Positions 24,697 through 34,994 of a DNA stretch of 64,000 nt are shown one piece after another. Below the pieces are notes generated by a model. The model made no database searches and was not told where the DNA came from. It saw nothing but the letters and a program-made list of their open reading frames with translations. The DNA lies in the NCBI GenBank assembly GCA_002421805.1, contig DISM01000004.1, positions 310,001 to 374,000 on the forward strand, given 5' to 3'. The position numbers and the translations under genes are program-made. The number at the start of each line of letters is the position of its first letter. Position 1 is the first letter of the stretch. Source of the DNA: Candidatus Omnitrophica bacterium UBA6210. GTDB taxonomy: Bacteria > Omnitrophota > Gorgyraeia > Velamenicoccales > Velamenicoccaceae.

Positions 24697-24800
24697 CCCC
24701 CCACCACTTTTTATGTTTAGCTTAATTCTGAAAACCAACGTAGATTTGCAAGGGAATTCCTTTATTCCTCTCCACAGCTTTTTGAAAAAGTGGTGGGGGG
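24697..24800. repeat. 16-bp perfect inverted repeat, 72-bp spacer
   Basis: CCCCCCACCACTTTTT (24697-24712) and AAAAAGTGGTGGGGGG (24785-24800) are perfect complements, flanked by related CGAATT blocks. The 72-bp interior has no ORF. The shape resembles a small non-autonomous palindromic element lodged between rho and rpmE. Confidence 0.6.
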
Positions 24801-24811
24801 TAAATTCGGAC

Positions 24812-24847
24812 ACATGGCTTACGTTGCTTTTGCTCCGTAAGCCATGT
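24812..24847. terminator. 12-bp stem-loop after rho
   Basis: ACATGGCTTACG (24812-24823) and CGTAAGCCATGT (24836-24847) form a perfect 12-bp stem with a 12-base loop, 6 bp beyond the rho stop. No U-run follows on the minus strand, so it may stabilise the 3' end or act with Rho rather than terminate alone. Confidence 0.5.
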
Positions 24848-24853
24848 CCTCAT

Positions 24854-26100
<1,247 letters not shown>

Positions 26101-26113
<13 letters not shown>

Positions 26114-26691
26114 GTTTCTTCCTCCATGATTTTTTTCACTTGCATGTACGTCTGGGATTTCGTCCCGTTATTATGGATGATCATATCGCAACGCGCGCTT
26201 TTCCGTGACAAGGGCATCTGATGGCGCACCCGCCGCGCGATATCCTGCGGAGTGAGCCGGTGGGAATGCAAGAGCCTCTTTCTCAAGATGGCATGAGAAG
26301 CAACAACACATGCCGTCACATCAAATAATTTATAAAAATCCGTTTCGAAAAGAAGCGGGACTTCGGCGACGACGACGCCGCTCTTTCTGTTCCTGCGCAA
26401 AAATGCCGCCAGCTTCTTTTTAATAATGGGATGGACCAGGCGCTCGAGCCGCGCCACTTTCCGCCGCGAAGAAAAAACCTCTGCGGCCAGCCTCTTTTTG
26501 TCGACGCGCCCGTTCTTCAGGAAGGCCTCGCCGAAAACGTCCCTGATCTTTCTTTTGAGCGCCGCATTGGCCTCCAGCTCGCGGCGCACCGCCTCATCGG
26601 CGTCCCACGTCCTGGCGCCGAGAGAACCAAAAAACTTCAAGACCGTGCTCTTGCCGGTTCCCAGCCCTCCCGTCAAACCGATCGTCGTCAT
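26101..26691 (-). CDS. coaE: Dephospho-CoA kinase
   Basis: 196 residues from ATG 26689-26691, which overlaps the glgA stop in ATGA; the frame is open further upstream inside glgA but that part has no homology. Last step of CoA synthesis: phosphorylates the ribose 3'-OH of dephospho-CoA. P-loop TIGLTGGLGTGKST, then WDADEAVR and VAEVPLLFETDF are family hallmarks. Confidence 0.95.
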
Positions 26692-28118
26692 CCACGCGCC
26701 TCCCGGGCATGGCGCTGCGCTTTCTCGTACAGCGCGACATATTTCCTGGCGGATTCTTTCCAGGAAAAGTTCAGGCGCATCACGCGTTTCATCAGGTCCT
26801 GCCACGGCGCCTGCCGGCCGAAAAACCGCTGCGCCGCCGTAACGGCCGCCAGGAACTCTTTTTGGCCGAACCGCTCAAACACGAACCCGGAGCCCTTCTG
26901 GGGATCCGCCTGGACGTCAGCGACCGTATCCGCCAGGCCTCCCGTCTTGTAGACAACGGGGATCGTGCCGTATTTGAAACTGATCAACTGGCCGATCCCG
27001 CAGGGTTCAAAGCGCGAAGGCATCAAAAACGCGTCCGAGCCGGCGTAGATCTGATGGGCGAGCCTGTCGTCGAAACGCGAGCTGAAATAGATATTGTGCG
27101 GATATTGCCGGGCATACTGGAAAGCGGCCGCTTCATATTTGGGATCACCGATCCCCAGAAGAACGATCTGCATCCCTGTCTTGACGCATTCCGGAATGAT
27201 GCTCAAGATAAGCTCCACGCCCTTCTGTTCCACCAGCCGCCCCACAAAACCCAGAAGAAAAACATTCTCATCCTGCGGAAAACCGCAGACCCCCTGCAGC
27301 TTCAGCTTGTTGATCTTTTTATCGCGCAGGGTATTGATCGTATAGTTCTTGAAAATCATGGGGTCGCCCTGGGGATTCCAGGTCTTGTAGTCGACGCCAT
27401 TGACGATCCCGGAGAAATGGTCCTTTCTCTGCGCCAGCACCCCTTCCAAACCGCAGCCGAAATCTTGCGTCTGGACCTCGCGGCTATAGGTCAGGCTCAC
27501 TGTATTCAAATCATCCGCATGCAGGATGCCGCCCTTCAAAAGATTGATCTTGTCGTAATACTCGAGGCCGGACATCGTAAAATGCTCCCAGCCGAGATCC
27601 GTCTCAGGCATCTTCTCTTTAGGAAAGATGCCCTGATAAGCCATATTGTGGATCGTCAGGACCGTCGCCGGCAGCTTCGCGGTCTTTTTGAAGAACTGGC
27701 GGCCGCGGTCTTTCATGTAAAGAGGCAAAAGCGCTGTCTGCCAATCGTGGCAATGGAGTACATCGGGAATAAAACCTATCTTTTCAAAAAGCTCCAGGGA
27801 CTTCAGGCAAAAATAAGAAAAACGCTTCAGATTATCTGGATAATCGCCAAAGGCATCCCCGTAAAGCCCGGCGCGAAGAAACATGTCGTGTTTAACGAAA
27901 AAAACGCGGACATTCTCTCCCAAAAGCGTCATATCCACATCGTTGTTGACGGCCTTAAAAAGAAGGCTCGCCCCCTTGACCGACTGATACTTCGGAAGGA
28001 TCAGGACGACCTCGTGTCCCAGGGCGTCAAGCTCCTGAGGCAAGGCTCCGCAGACATCCGCTAATCCGCCCGTTTTGGCGAACGGCACGGCCTCGCTGGC
28101 GCATAAAGCTATCTTCAT
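26688..28118 (-). CDS. glgA: Glycogen synthase (ADP-glucose type, GT5)
   Basis: 476 residues. Extends alpha-1,4-glucan from ADP-glucose. Begins MKIALCASEAVPFAKTGGLADV, with the KTGGL motif that binds ADP-glucose; the retaining-GT C-terminal motif EPCGIGQLISFKYGTIPVV and a second KTGGLADTV follow. Both Rossmann domains are complete. No other glycogen genes are in the window, so storage enzymes must be elsewhere. Confidence 0.96.
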   Translation of the reverse strand: MKIALCASEAVPFAKTGGLADVCGALPQELDALGHEVVLILPKYQSVKGASLLFKAVNNDVDMTLLGENVRVFFVKHDMFLRAGLYGDAFGDYPDNLKRFSYFCLKSLELFEKIGFIPDVLHCHDWQTALLPLYMKDRGRQFFKKTAKLPATVLTIHNMAYQGIFPKEKMPETDLGWEHFTMSGLEYYDKINLLKGGILHADDLNTVSLTYSREVQTQDFGCGLEGVLAQRKDHFSGIVNGVDYKTWNPQGDPMIFKNYTINTLRDKKINKLKLQGVCGFPQDENVFLLGFVGRLVEQKGVELILSIIPECVKTGMQIVLLGIGDPKYEAAAFQYARQYPHNIYFSSRFDDRLAHQIYAGSDAFLMPSRFEPCGIGQLISFKYGTIPVVYKTGGLADTVADVQADPQKGSGFVFERFGQKEFLAAVTAAQRFFGRQAPWQDLMKRVMRLNFSWKESARKYVALYEKAQRHAREARG

Positions 28119-28251
28119 CTCATGCCTCCATGCTTATAACAGCATAAAAAGGACACAATTTTCTTTGAGCCCTAAGCCGTAAGTTTTAAGGAAAATATTA
28201 TCTCCGTCACTCCATCGGCTTAAAGCTTGCAACTTACAGCTTAAAGCTGAT

Positions 28252-30822
28252 TTATTGTTCTTCCATCTCCAGCCAATTCTTCCCCGACTTGATGGACACG
28301 TCCAGCGGTACTTTCAAATCCAGGATATGTTCCATACTCCGGCGCACCTGTCCGGCTGCGTCTTCCTTCTCCTGGCGCGTCACTTCCAGGACAAGTTCAT
28401 CGTGCACCTGCAGGATCAGGCGCGACTGAAAACCGCCTTCCCGGAGATGTTTGTGCAGATCCACCATGGCTAGCTTGATCAGGTCGGCCGCCGACCCCTG
28501 AATGGGCGCATTGACCGCCTGCCGCTCGGCAAACTGCCTCAAGGCGGCATTCGGATTATGGATCCCGGGGATATAACGCCTGCGGCCCAAAAGCGTCATG
28601 ACATAACCGTTCTTGCGGACAAAATCCACCTGGCCGTCGAGATACGCCTTCACGCGCGGATAACGCAGGAAATATTCCGAAATAAACGCCTGGGCCGTCG
28701 CGGGGTCGATCCCGAGGTCTTTAGACAGGCCGAAAGAACTCATCCCGTAGACGATGCCGAAATTCACGCGTTTGGCGTTCTCGCGCATCTCGGACGTCAC
28801 ATCCTCTTCCTTGACCCCAAAGATCAGAGACGCGGTGAAACGATGGATATCCCTGCCTTCGCGGAAGGCTTCCAGGAGCACCGGGTCCTCGGACAGGTGC
28901 GCCAGGATACGCAGTTCCACCTGAGAATAATCCGCCGACAGGAGCGCGTCAAACCCCGGAGACGGCACGAAGGCGCGCCGGACCTCGCGCCCCATCTCGG
29001 TCTTGATGGGAATATTCTGCAGGTTCGGCGCGCTGGAACTCAAGCGCCCTGTCTCCGTTCCCGTCTGGTTAAAAGTCGAATGGATGCGCCCCGTCCGCTC
29101 ATCAATCAGGTCCGGCAACGCATCAATATACGTCGTCTTGAGCTTGGCAACCTGCCTGTATTCCAAAAGGATGCGCGGCAATTCAAATTCAGCGGAAAGC
29201 TTGTGAAGCACCTCTTCATCCGTCGACAGGCCGGTCTTGGTCTTTTTGACGACGGGCAGTTTAAGCTTATGGAAAAGAACTTCCGCGAGCTGCTTGGGCG
29301 AATTGATATTGAAGGAACTCCCGGCCAGCTCGAAAATGCGCTCAACGATCCTGCGCAGGCTTGTTTCCAGCCGCGAGGAAAACTCACCTAAGAACGCCTT
29401 GTCGACCTGGACGCCGGCGCACTCCATATCGAACAGGACATCCGCCAGGGGCATCTCCACGTCCCGAAAAAGAGAATCAAGCCCCTTTTCCTTGAGGGCC
29501 CCGGACAGCACGTGCTCCAGGCGCAGGAGAAAATGCGACTCCTTGCCCAGAAAATCCTGACGGCTCAAGGTCTTCTCTTGGAGATAATCCCAGACAAGAT
29601 TCTCCAATTCCGCCACATTCCTCGAAGATTCCAGAAGATGGGCGGCGATCATGGTATCAAAGAACCTAACCTGGGACGTGAGCCCGAAATCCCGCAAAAG
29701 GTGGCGGACGGCCTTCGCATCGTGACAGACGACGGTCGCGTCTTTTGCCGACAGGAGCGCGCGGATGTCCTGCGGCGCGCTGACGCCGTAGACGGCCTCC
29801 TCGTCACAGGCAACATTCACATTCAAGATGCCGTTTTTTTTATCTGCTTCATTGACGGCAAGAGCAAAGATGCCGTTCTTTTCGATACGGCGGACAAGGT
29901 CCGCAGGGTCGGCGCCCTCTTTTTTGGGGACCGAAAGCTGTTTCGGTTCCGAGAGCCGGCTTCCAGCCAGCTCTTTGAGCATGCCGCGGAATTCCAGCTT
30001 GGAATAAATCTCCCAAAGCTTATCAAGGTCGGGCTCCTGAACTTCCATGTATTTCAGATCCGCGTCCACGGGCGCATCATATCTCAAAGACGCCAGCTCC
30101 TTGCTGAGGCGGATATCTTCTGCGTGTTCGGCGACGATCCGGCGGACGGCTTCCCGCGCGATCTTGTCCTGACGCCGGATCAGGTCATCCGCATCCTTAA
30201 AAGTTTTTAAAAGCTCAAGGGCGGTCTTCTCGCCTATGCCGCGCGCGCCGGGAATGTTGTCCGAGGCGTCGCCCATAAGGGCGATCAGGTCCGCGATCCT
30301 TTCAGGCGCAACCCCCATGCGTTCGCGGACGACCTTCGGCGTAAAAATAACGCCCTCATCCTTATAGGGATTGTAGACCTCAACGTCGCCGGCAACGAGC
30401 TGCAGGATATCCTTGTCCGAGCTCACGATCACAGTCTTCTTGACTTTTCCGGAAAACTTCCGGACAAGGGTGGCGATCACGTCATCCGCTTCAAAACCCG
30501 GCGCCTCGCAAACCGTAAAACGGTAGGCCCGGACCACATCCTTGATGTAAGGCACCTGCGACACCAGAGACTCCGGCATGGGCGGCCGGTGCATCTTATA
30601 ATCCGAGAATTTTTCCGTCCGGTGGGTCACCTTGCTGACGTCAAAACAGACAGCCAGATATTGCGGCCGGACCTCCTCTAAGATCTTCTTGACCATCCGC
30701 ACGAAACCGAAAACTGCGTTCGTCGGCTGACCCTGGGACGTCGACAGCTGTGTTTTAATGGCGTAGAACGCCCTGTAAAAGAGCGAGTTGGCGTCGATCA
30801 AACAAAGCTTAGAACCTGTCAT
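28252..30822 (-). CDS. polA: DNA polymerase I with probably inactive proofreading domain
   Basis: 856 residues. Domains in order: 5'-3' exonuclease (1-290; LIDANSLFYRAFYAI, LIALMGDASDNIPGARGIGEKTA), 3'-5' exonuclease-like (about 310-460) and polymerase (about 470-856). Polymerase motif A DYSQVELRILAHL, motif B RENAKRVNFGIVYG and motif C VHDELVLEV are intact. In the exonuclease-like domain the ExoI motif reads FALAVNEAD where active enzymes have FxxDTET, and the ExoII Asn-Asp region reads CHDAKAVRHLL. Catalytic acids therefore seem lost, as in Taq polymerase. Role: Okazaki fragment processing and repair. The 133-bp gap 28119-28251 holds only imperfect inverted AAGCTT-type repeats. Confidence 0.97.
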   Translation of the reverse strand: MTGSKLCLIDANSLFYRAFYAIKTQLSTSQGQPTNAVFGFVRMVKKILEEVRPQYLAVCFDVSKVTHRTEKFSDYKMHRPPMPESLVSQVPYIKDVVRAYRFTVCEAPGFEADDVIATLVRKFSGKVKKTVIVSSDKDILQLVAGDVEVYNPYKDEGVIFTPKVVRERMGVAPERIADLIALMGDASDNIPGARGIGEKTALELLKTFKDADDLIRRQDKIAREAVRRIVAEHAEDIRLSKELASLRYDAPVDADLKYMEVQEPDLDKLWEIYSKLEFRGMLKELAGSRLSEPKQLSVPKKEGADPADLVRRIEKNGIFALAVNEADKKNGILNVNVACDEEAVYGVSAPQDIRALLSAKDATVVCHDAKAVRHLLRDFGLTSQVRFFDTMIAAHLLESSRNVAELENLVWDYLQEKTLSRQDFLGKESHFLLRLEHVLSGALKEKGLDSLFRDVEMPLADVLFDMECAGVQVDKAFLGEFSSRLETSLRRIVERIFELAGSSFNINSPKQLAEVLFHKLKLPVVKKTKTGLSTDEEVLHKLSAEFELPRILLEYRQVAKLKTTYIDALPDLIDERTGRIHSTFNQTGTETGRLSSSAPNLQNIPIKTEMGREVRRAFVPSPGFDALLSADYSQVELRILAHLSEDPVLLEAFREGRDIHRFTASLIFGVKEEDVTSEMRENAKRVNFGIVYGMSSFGLSKDLGIDPATAQAFISEYFLRYPRVKAYLDGQVDFVRKNGYVMTLLGRRRYIPGIHNPNAALRQFAERQAVNAPIQGSAADLIKLAMVDLHKHLREGGFQSRLILQVHDELVLEVTRQEKEDAAGQVRRSMEHILDLKVPLDVSIKSGKNWLEMEEQ

Positions 30823-30957
30823 AGGAAAAACATCACAAGCGGTGAGGTTAAATCAGAGGAGATGTGCTCCGTCATGTGGTTGTTTGAAATGATTTGTTAA
30901 AAGGGATTATTGATCGTGGACTTGCCGCGGCGCCCCTATCCCCCGCGACAAAGAGGA

Positions 30958-31707
30958 TTAGTCGTTAAAGAGGGCTTTCTGCTGGACTTCTTCCAGGGTC
31001 TTGCTGATCTCTTTGCTCTTAGGATCCAGGACCGACGCCAGCGACAGTTCCTTCAGGGCCTCGGTGAACATCCCCATGGAGTAAAGCTGCTTTCCCCGCA
31101 TCAAATGGAGGCGAGCGTCGCGTTTGCGCCTCTTGGGGTTCAGGTCGTTGCCTTTCGGCTCGCCCTTGATATCTTCGCTGGACTCCATGCGGGCCATCTG
31201 CTCGTCTAAGAAATTCTGCTTCAGCTCGGGATCGTTGACCCCAAGGCCTTTCAAGGACTGACGCGCCTTCATCGTCCACTCGTCGTTCCAATCGCCGATG
31301 AGGACCCGCTGTTTGTAATAATAGATCGCCTTATCGAAATCCCCTTCCTTCTCATAAATACTGCCCATGTTGTAATAAGGGCTGGGAAGCGTCGGATCGA
31401 TCTCGATGGCCCGGCCGTAAGCCTGTTTCGCCCGGTCATACCACCCTTTGGACTCATAAAGGACGCCGATATCGTTATAGCCGACGGCCAGGGTCGGATC
31501 CAGCTCAACAGCCTTCTGAAAATAGATCAGCGCCGTATCCATGTCGCCCGACTGCTGATAGCGCAATCCCTTGTCTCGATAGTCCGCAGCCATCTTCTTG
31601 GTTTCGGAAGCTACGGTCCACTTTTCTTCGCCAGAAACGCATGAGACAAAAGAAAGGCTAGACAGGAAGTATAGGGCAATTAAAAAAAGAGGCGTGTTTT
31701 TTCTCAT
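30958..31707 (-). CDS. TPR-repeat protein, probable secreted or lipoprotein
   Basis: 249 residues from ATG 31705-31707, giving signal sequence MRKNTPLFLIALYFLSSLSF followed by VSC, a weak lipobox. An in-frame start at 31740 would place 11 extra residues before it. Three consecutive tetratricopeptide repeats span about 40-140 (DKGLRYQQSGDMDTALIYF, NDIGVLYESKGWYDRAKQAY, YNMGSIYEKEGDFDKAIYYY) and a fourth lies near 200. TPR proteins mediate protein contacts; partner unknown. The 135-bp gap to polA shows no feature. Confidence 0.8.
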   Translation of the reverse strand: MRKNTPLFLIALYFLSSLSFVSCVSGEEKWTVASETKKMAADYRDKGLRYQQSGDMDTALIYFQKAVELDPTLAVGYNDIGVLYESKGWYDRAKQAYGRAIEIDPTLPSPYYNMGSIYEKEGDFDKAIYYYKQRVLIGDWNDEWTMKARQSLKGLGVNDPELKQNFLDEQMARMESSEDIKGEPKGNDLNPKRRKRDARLHLMRGKQLYSMGMFTEALKELSLASVLDPKSKEISKTLEEVQQKALFND

Positions 31708-31794
31708 CCGGGGGATATTGTTAGTGTTAGAATAATACATTTATTCCTAAAAAGCAAGAAAAATGTTGCTGGAGGCTGTCTCCTGACTGCTTTT

Positions 31795-33957
31795 TTAGAT
31801 CAGCGGCGGCATATCCAGCGCAGGATGCGCCTTGGCCTTCAGGAACTCCAGGAGTTCGTCGATCGTCTGCGCATTCGTCTCATCGGCGATCTTTTCGATG
31901 AAGTCCGGTAGGTCGATTTCCCTGCAACGCTCCACAAGGCGGTTCCTGAGCGCTTCCTTAAGGTCCCGCGGCATCCAGACAAGACGCGGCAACCCGCCCT
32001 CGGCGGAGATAAACTTCTTGCTTGTGAGGTAAAGCTTGCCGACGCCGATGAAACCAGGCGTCTGGACCCCGCCGCCCACAGAACCGGCCATCTGGGTAAA
32101 GGTCATGCCCAGCGGGGTTGCGCCCGCATAATCCCGGTTAACGACCATGACGCCGTTCGCTTCCGGGACCAGGGCCACGATGCACTCGAAACAGCCGCAG
32201 CTCGATTGCGGGGAGACCAAAAGCGAATACATGCTGACTTCGGGGATGGTCCTGTTGGACTTTTCAAAAATGAACTCATTGATGTTGCGCCATTGACCAA
32301 GATTCGGCTCAAGGCACGGGCCCTTGGCGATCGGCTGGTTGCCGCCCGTCGGCTGGATCTCATAGGCGGCCTTGGCGTCGAGCCAGGAATAAGCGCCGCA
32401 CAATCCGAGACGCTCCGGGGTAATGACGCAGAGGTGGTTGGGCGCGAACGACTGGCAGAGGGCGCAACTGTAAAAGGTGTCAACGCTCTCGTCGGTCATG
32501 CCGCGCAGGCGTTCATCGCGCGCCTCATAGACACGTCCGGCCTTCGGAAGCGCTTGCGCGACATCCTCTGGCCTCGTCATCAGGCGCACCTGGACCTTAT
32601 CGACGATCGCGCCGAACTCTTTATGCAGCATAGCGTGGATGATCGTGCCGAAGTGTTTCAGGCGGAACCCCTTGTCAAAGGCCTCCCGGGAGATCCGGAC
32701 CCAGATCATGTCCCTCTGGCCCATGTGCATGATCCCTTGTGCCTCGTTGAAATACCGGTGGATCTGCCTCTCCAGGATCGGCTCGAAATCCTTATTGGCC
32801 TGGCGCGCCGCCACGTCGACCCAGATACCCAGAGGCATGGCCTTGCCTGCCACCGCGTCGATATCCGGGCCCACAACCTCCACGCGGCCGTCTATAACGT
32901 CCTCCATGGGCTTATAGGTCAGATACTCGAACGCCGAGGAATACTTTGAGCCGAATTCAACCTTGAGGTTTTCCTTGCGCACGCGCTCACCCTCGAATGC
33001 CGGGCTGTAGAGCACCGGAATAGGCAGGTGCGCCACCTGGATCTTGATGCCCCGCGTCTCGATACAGCGGGACACGATCTTGTCCATATCCTTTTCCACG
33101 ACCAGGGCTTCGTATTTCGTCGTCGGGATCTTCCCCACTTCGGCGGCGTCGGCATCCGTGATGATCGGGAAACCCAGGCCGAGGACGCCGACGCCTGTCG
33201 TCGCGATCACCTCGTCAAGTTTGCCTAAGACCACAACAAAGGCAGGCACGCGGTTCTGGGTGTACTCCAGCACCTCTTTTCCCTGGCCGCCCTTGCAGCC
33301 TCCGAACGTCAAAGCCGCCCGCACGGCGAAATTCACGGCATAGGCGCTGGATAATTCATCCGGCCCCAGAGAAACGATGTAGTTATCCAACCCTAACTCG
33401 ACGCCGGACGCCGCCAGCTGGTCACGGATATTGCGCAAGCCAACATTCCCGACAAGAAGCGAAACGATATTTTTTTCCTGGAAACCGCGGATAATCTTGA
33501 CGGCAGAGGCGTCATCCTTGGCGCACCCCAGGATAACGGCGATACCGGCAATGCGGCCGTCGACAAGCTGGACGCCCAGAGAACGCAGGACCGTGTCAGG
33601 GACAAACCCCAGATACCCATCTTGAGGCTCATGCGTCAAAGCGCATAAAAGCTCTTCAGCCAAGAGGGTCGCCAGGCCCCGGTCGAGCAACCCGTCGAGA
33701 TAAGGAAGAGACAAACCGTTCGCCGGGGGCCTGCCTTCCAGAAGCCGACGGCAGTTCTCGATGACTTTACGCCCATCGCCTGTTGTCTTGACCTCCAGCC
33801 CCGTCAGGGCAAAATTCAAAGGAAGGAAAAAGGCGGTGCCTTCAAACCCCAAAGAAACGCAAGCCCCTTTCTCGGCCAGCGTTTTTTCCAAAGCGCCCTG
33901 CGCCATAGCGACGATCTTCTTCGACGTCTCCGACACGATCATATTTAAATCCGGCAT
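31795..33957 (-). CDS. acsB: Acetyl-CoA synthase subunit of CO dehydrogenase/acetyl-CoA synthase (bacterial AcsB)
   Basis: 720 residues from ATG 33955-33957, chosen for the GGAGAAAG ribosome site; the upstream frame overlaps the oxidoreductase. Condenses CO, a methyl group and CoA to acetyl-CoA in the Wood-Ljungdahl pathway. The A-cluster ligands are all present: Cys498, 501, 510 and 520 (YSCALCQSFAPNHLC, LGLCGAYSW) and Cys587-Gly-Cys589 (SSCGCFECI), at exactly the spacing known in Moorella (506, 509, 518, 528, 595, 597). The N-terminal CODH-docking domain is retained, so it is bacterial rather than CdhC-type. No CODH catalytic subunit or corrinoid protein is in the window. Confidence 0.96.
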   Translation of the reverse strand: MPDLNMIVSETSKKIVAMAQGALEKTLAEKGACVSLGFEGTAFFLPLNFALTGLEVKTTGDGRKVIENCRRLLEGRPPANGLSLPYLDGLLDRGLATLLAEELLCALTHEPQDGYLGFVPDTVLRSLGVQLVDGRIAGIAVILGCAKDDASAVKIIRGFQEKNIVSLLVGNVGLRNIRDQLAASGVELGLDNYIVSLGPDELSSAYAVNFAVRAALTFGGCKGGQGKEVLEYTQNRVPAFVVVLGKLDEVIATTGVGVLGLGFPIITDADAAEVGKIPTTKYEALVVEKDMDKIVSRCIETRGIKIQVAHLPIPVLYSPAFEGERVRKENLKVEFGSKYSSAFEYLTYKPMEDVIDGRVEVVGPDIDAVAGKAMPLGIWVDVAARQANKDFEPILERQIHRYFNEAQGIMHMGQRDMIWVRISREAFDKGFRLKHFGTIIHAMLHKEFGAIVDKVQVRLMTRPEDVAQALPKAGRVYEARDERLRGMTDESVDTFYSCALCQSFAPNHLCVITPERLGLCGAYSWLDAKAAYEIQPTGGNQPIAKGPCLEPNLGQWRNINEFIFEKSNRTIPEVSMYSLLVSPQSSCGCFECIVALVPEANGVMVVNRDYAGATPLGMTFTQMAGSVGGGVQTPGFIGVGKLYLTSKKFISAEGGLPRLVWMPRDLKEALRNRLVERCREIDLPDFIEKIADETNAQTIDELLEFLKAKAHPALDMPPLI

Positions 33958-34808
33958 AGACTTTCTCCGCATTTCCGGCCCGACGCATAGGCCGCTTCCC
34001 AGCCGCGCGCCTGAGGGTCTTGTCCCTGACGGCAGACGTCCCCTGCGGCCCACACAAAAGGGATATTGGTGCGCATCGTCTCATCCACGACGACCCCGTC
34101 ATCCACATGAATATCCGTATCTTTCAAAAAATCCGTATTGGGGCCGGATGCGCCGCTGAAGATCACCAGCGTCGCCCCCACAACCTTATGGTTCGCAAGT
34201 CTGACGGCGCGGACGTCGGCTTCGCCCAGGATCTCGATGATCGGATTATCGCGCACCTCCTGGACATTCTCTATGGGCTCTGCCAGCGTCCCAAAAAACT
34301 TTACTTCCGTTTTTTTGGCGGCGATGATGCGCACCAGCTCCAGCGCCACAGGGCCCCTGCCGACGATCAACACCGTATGCGCGATCGGCAGGTTCTCCTG
34401 AATGAACTTGACATCAGCGAGACTGTTGACGGCGACGACCCCTTCCTTCTGGATCCCTTTGAGCGGCGGCAGGGTCTCTTTGCGGCCCGAGGCGATCACA
34501 AGCTCGTCGAATTCCAGAGGATCGCGCCCTTTCAGGGCCAGACGCTTCCTGTGCGTGCTGACGCCTTCCACCTTAGCCTCCAGAAGCAGCGTGATGCCGT
34601 GGTTCTTGTAAAAATCGGGGCTGCGCCAGACGAGCTGACGCTCTTTGAGGCGGCCGTCGAGGATCCCTAGCATCTTCGGCCGCTCGTAGGCGGGAAACGA
34701 TTCCTCGCAGACCATGAAGATCTCGGCTGATTTGTCGCGTTCGCGGATGCTCTCGGCCGCACCCACGGCCGCTGCGGAATTGCCGATAATGGCTATTTTC
34801 TTAGGCAT
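33945..34808 (-). CDS. FAD-dependent pyridine nucleotide-disulfide oxidoreductase family protein
   Basis: 287 residues. N-terminal FAD-binding motif IAIIGNSAAAVGAAESIR, central NAD(P)-binding Rossmann motif VLIVGRGPVALELVRIIAA, and C-terminal FAD motif NIPFVWAAGDVCR, all as in NADH oxidase/nitrite reductase-type flavoproteins. It lacks the C-terminal dimerisation domain of larger members. Its stop overlaps acsB by 13 bp and it lies between metF and acsB. It may pass electrons to or from the methyl branch; this is inferred from position. Confidence 0.85.
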   Translation of the reverse strand: MPKKIAIIGNSAAAVGAAESIRERDKSAEIFMVCEESFPAYERPKMLGILDGRLKERQLVWRSPDFYKNHGITLLLEAKVEGVSTHRKRLALKGRDPLEFDELVIASGRKETLPPLKGIQKEGVVAVNSLADVKFIQENLPIAHTVLIVGRGPVALELVRIIAAKKTEVKFFGTLAEPIENVQEVRDNPIIEILGEADVRAVRLANHKVVGATLVIFSGASGPNTDFLKDTDIHVDDGVVVDETMRTNIPFVWAAGDVCRQGQDPQARGWEAAYASGRKCGESLCRI

Positions 34809-34826
34809 ATCTTAATAATGTTGGCC

Positions 34827-34975
34827 AAACTCTAAACCCGAAACTCTAAATCCTACCCACAAGGGGTGGGCCTCCGCATACCTCTTTTAAGGAGGGCCCT
34901 AAACAAACCCAAGCCCAAAACTCAAAATCCAACTGGAACATTCAAGTTTTGAGTTTGTTTAGAGTTTAGGGTTTC
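34827..34975. repeat. Inverted CTAAAC-rich repeat between metF and the oxidoreductase
   Basis: AAACTCTAAAC (34827-34837) has its complement GTTTAGAGTTT at 34957-34967, and AAAACTCAAA (34917-34926) pairs with TTTGAGTTTT-type sequence near 34945-34955. An 18-base string TTTAGAGTTTAGGGTTTC (34958-34975) reappears as its exact complement at 44970-44987. The 186-bp gap has no gene. Role unknown. Confidence 0.55.
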
Positions 34976-34994
34976 TCTATATCTCAATTTATCT

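Noticed and set aside
26709..28064. 451-residue plus-strand ORF
   Set aside because: Antisense shadow of glgA, a result of high GC codon bias.
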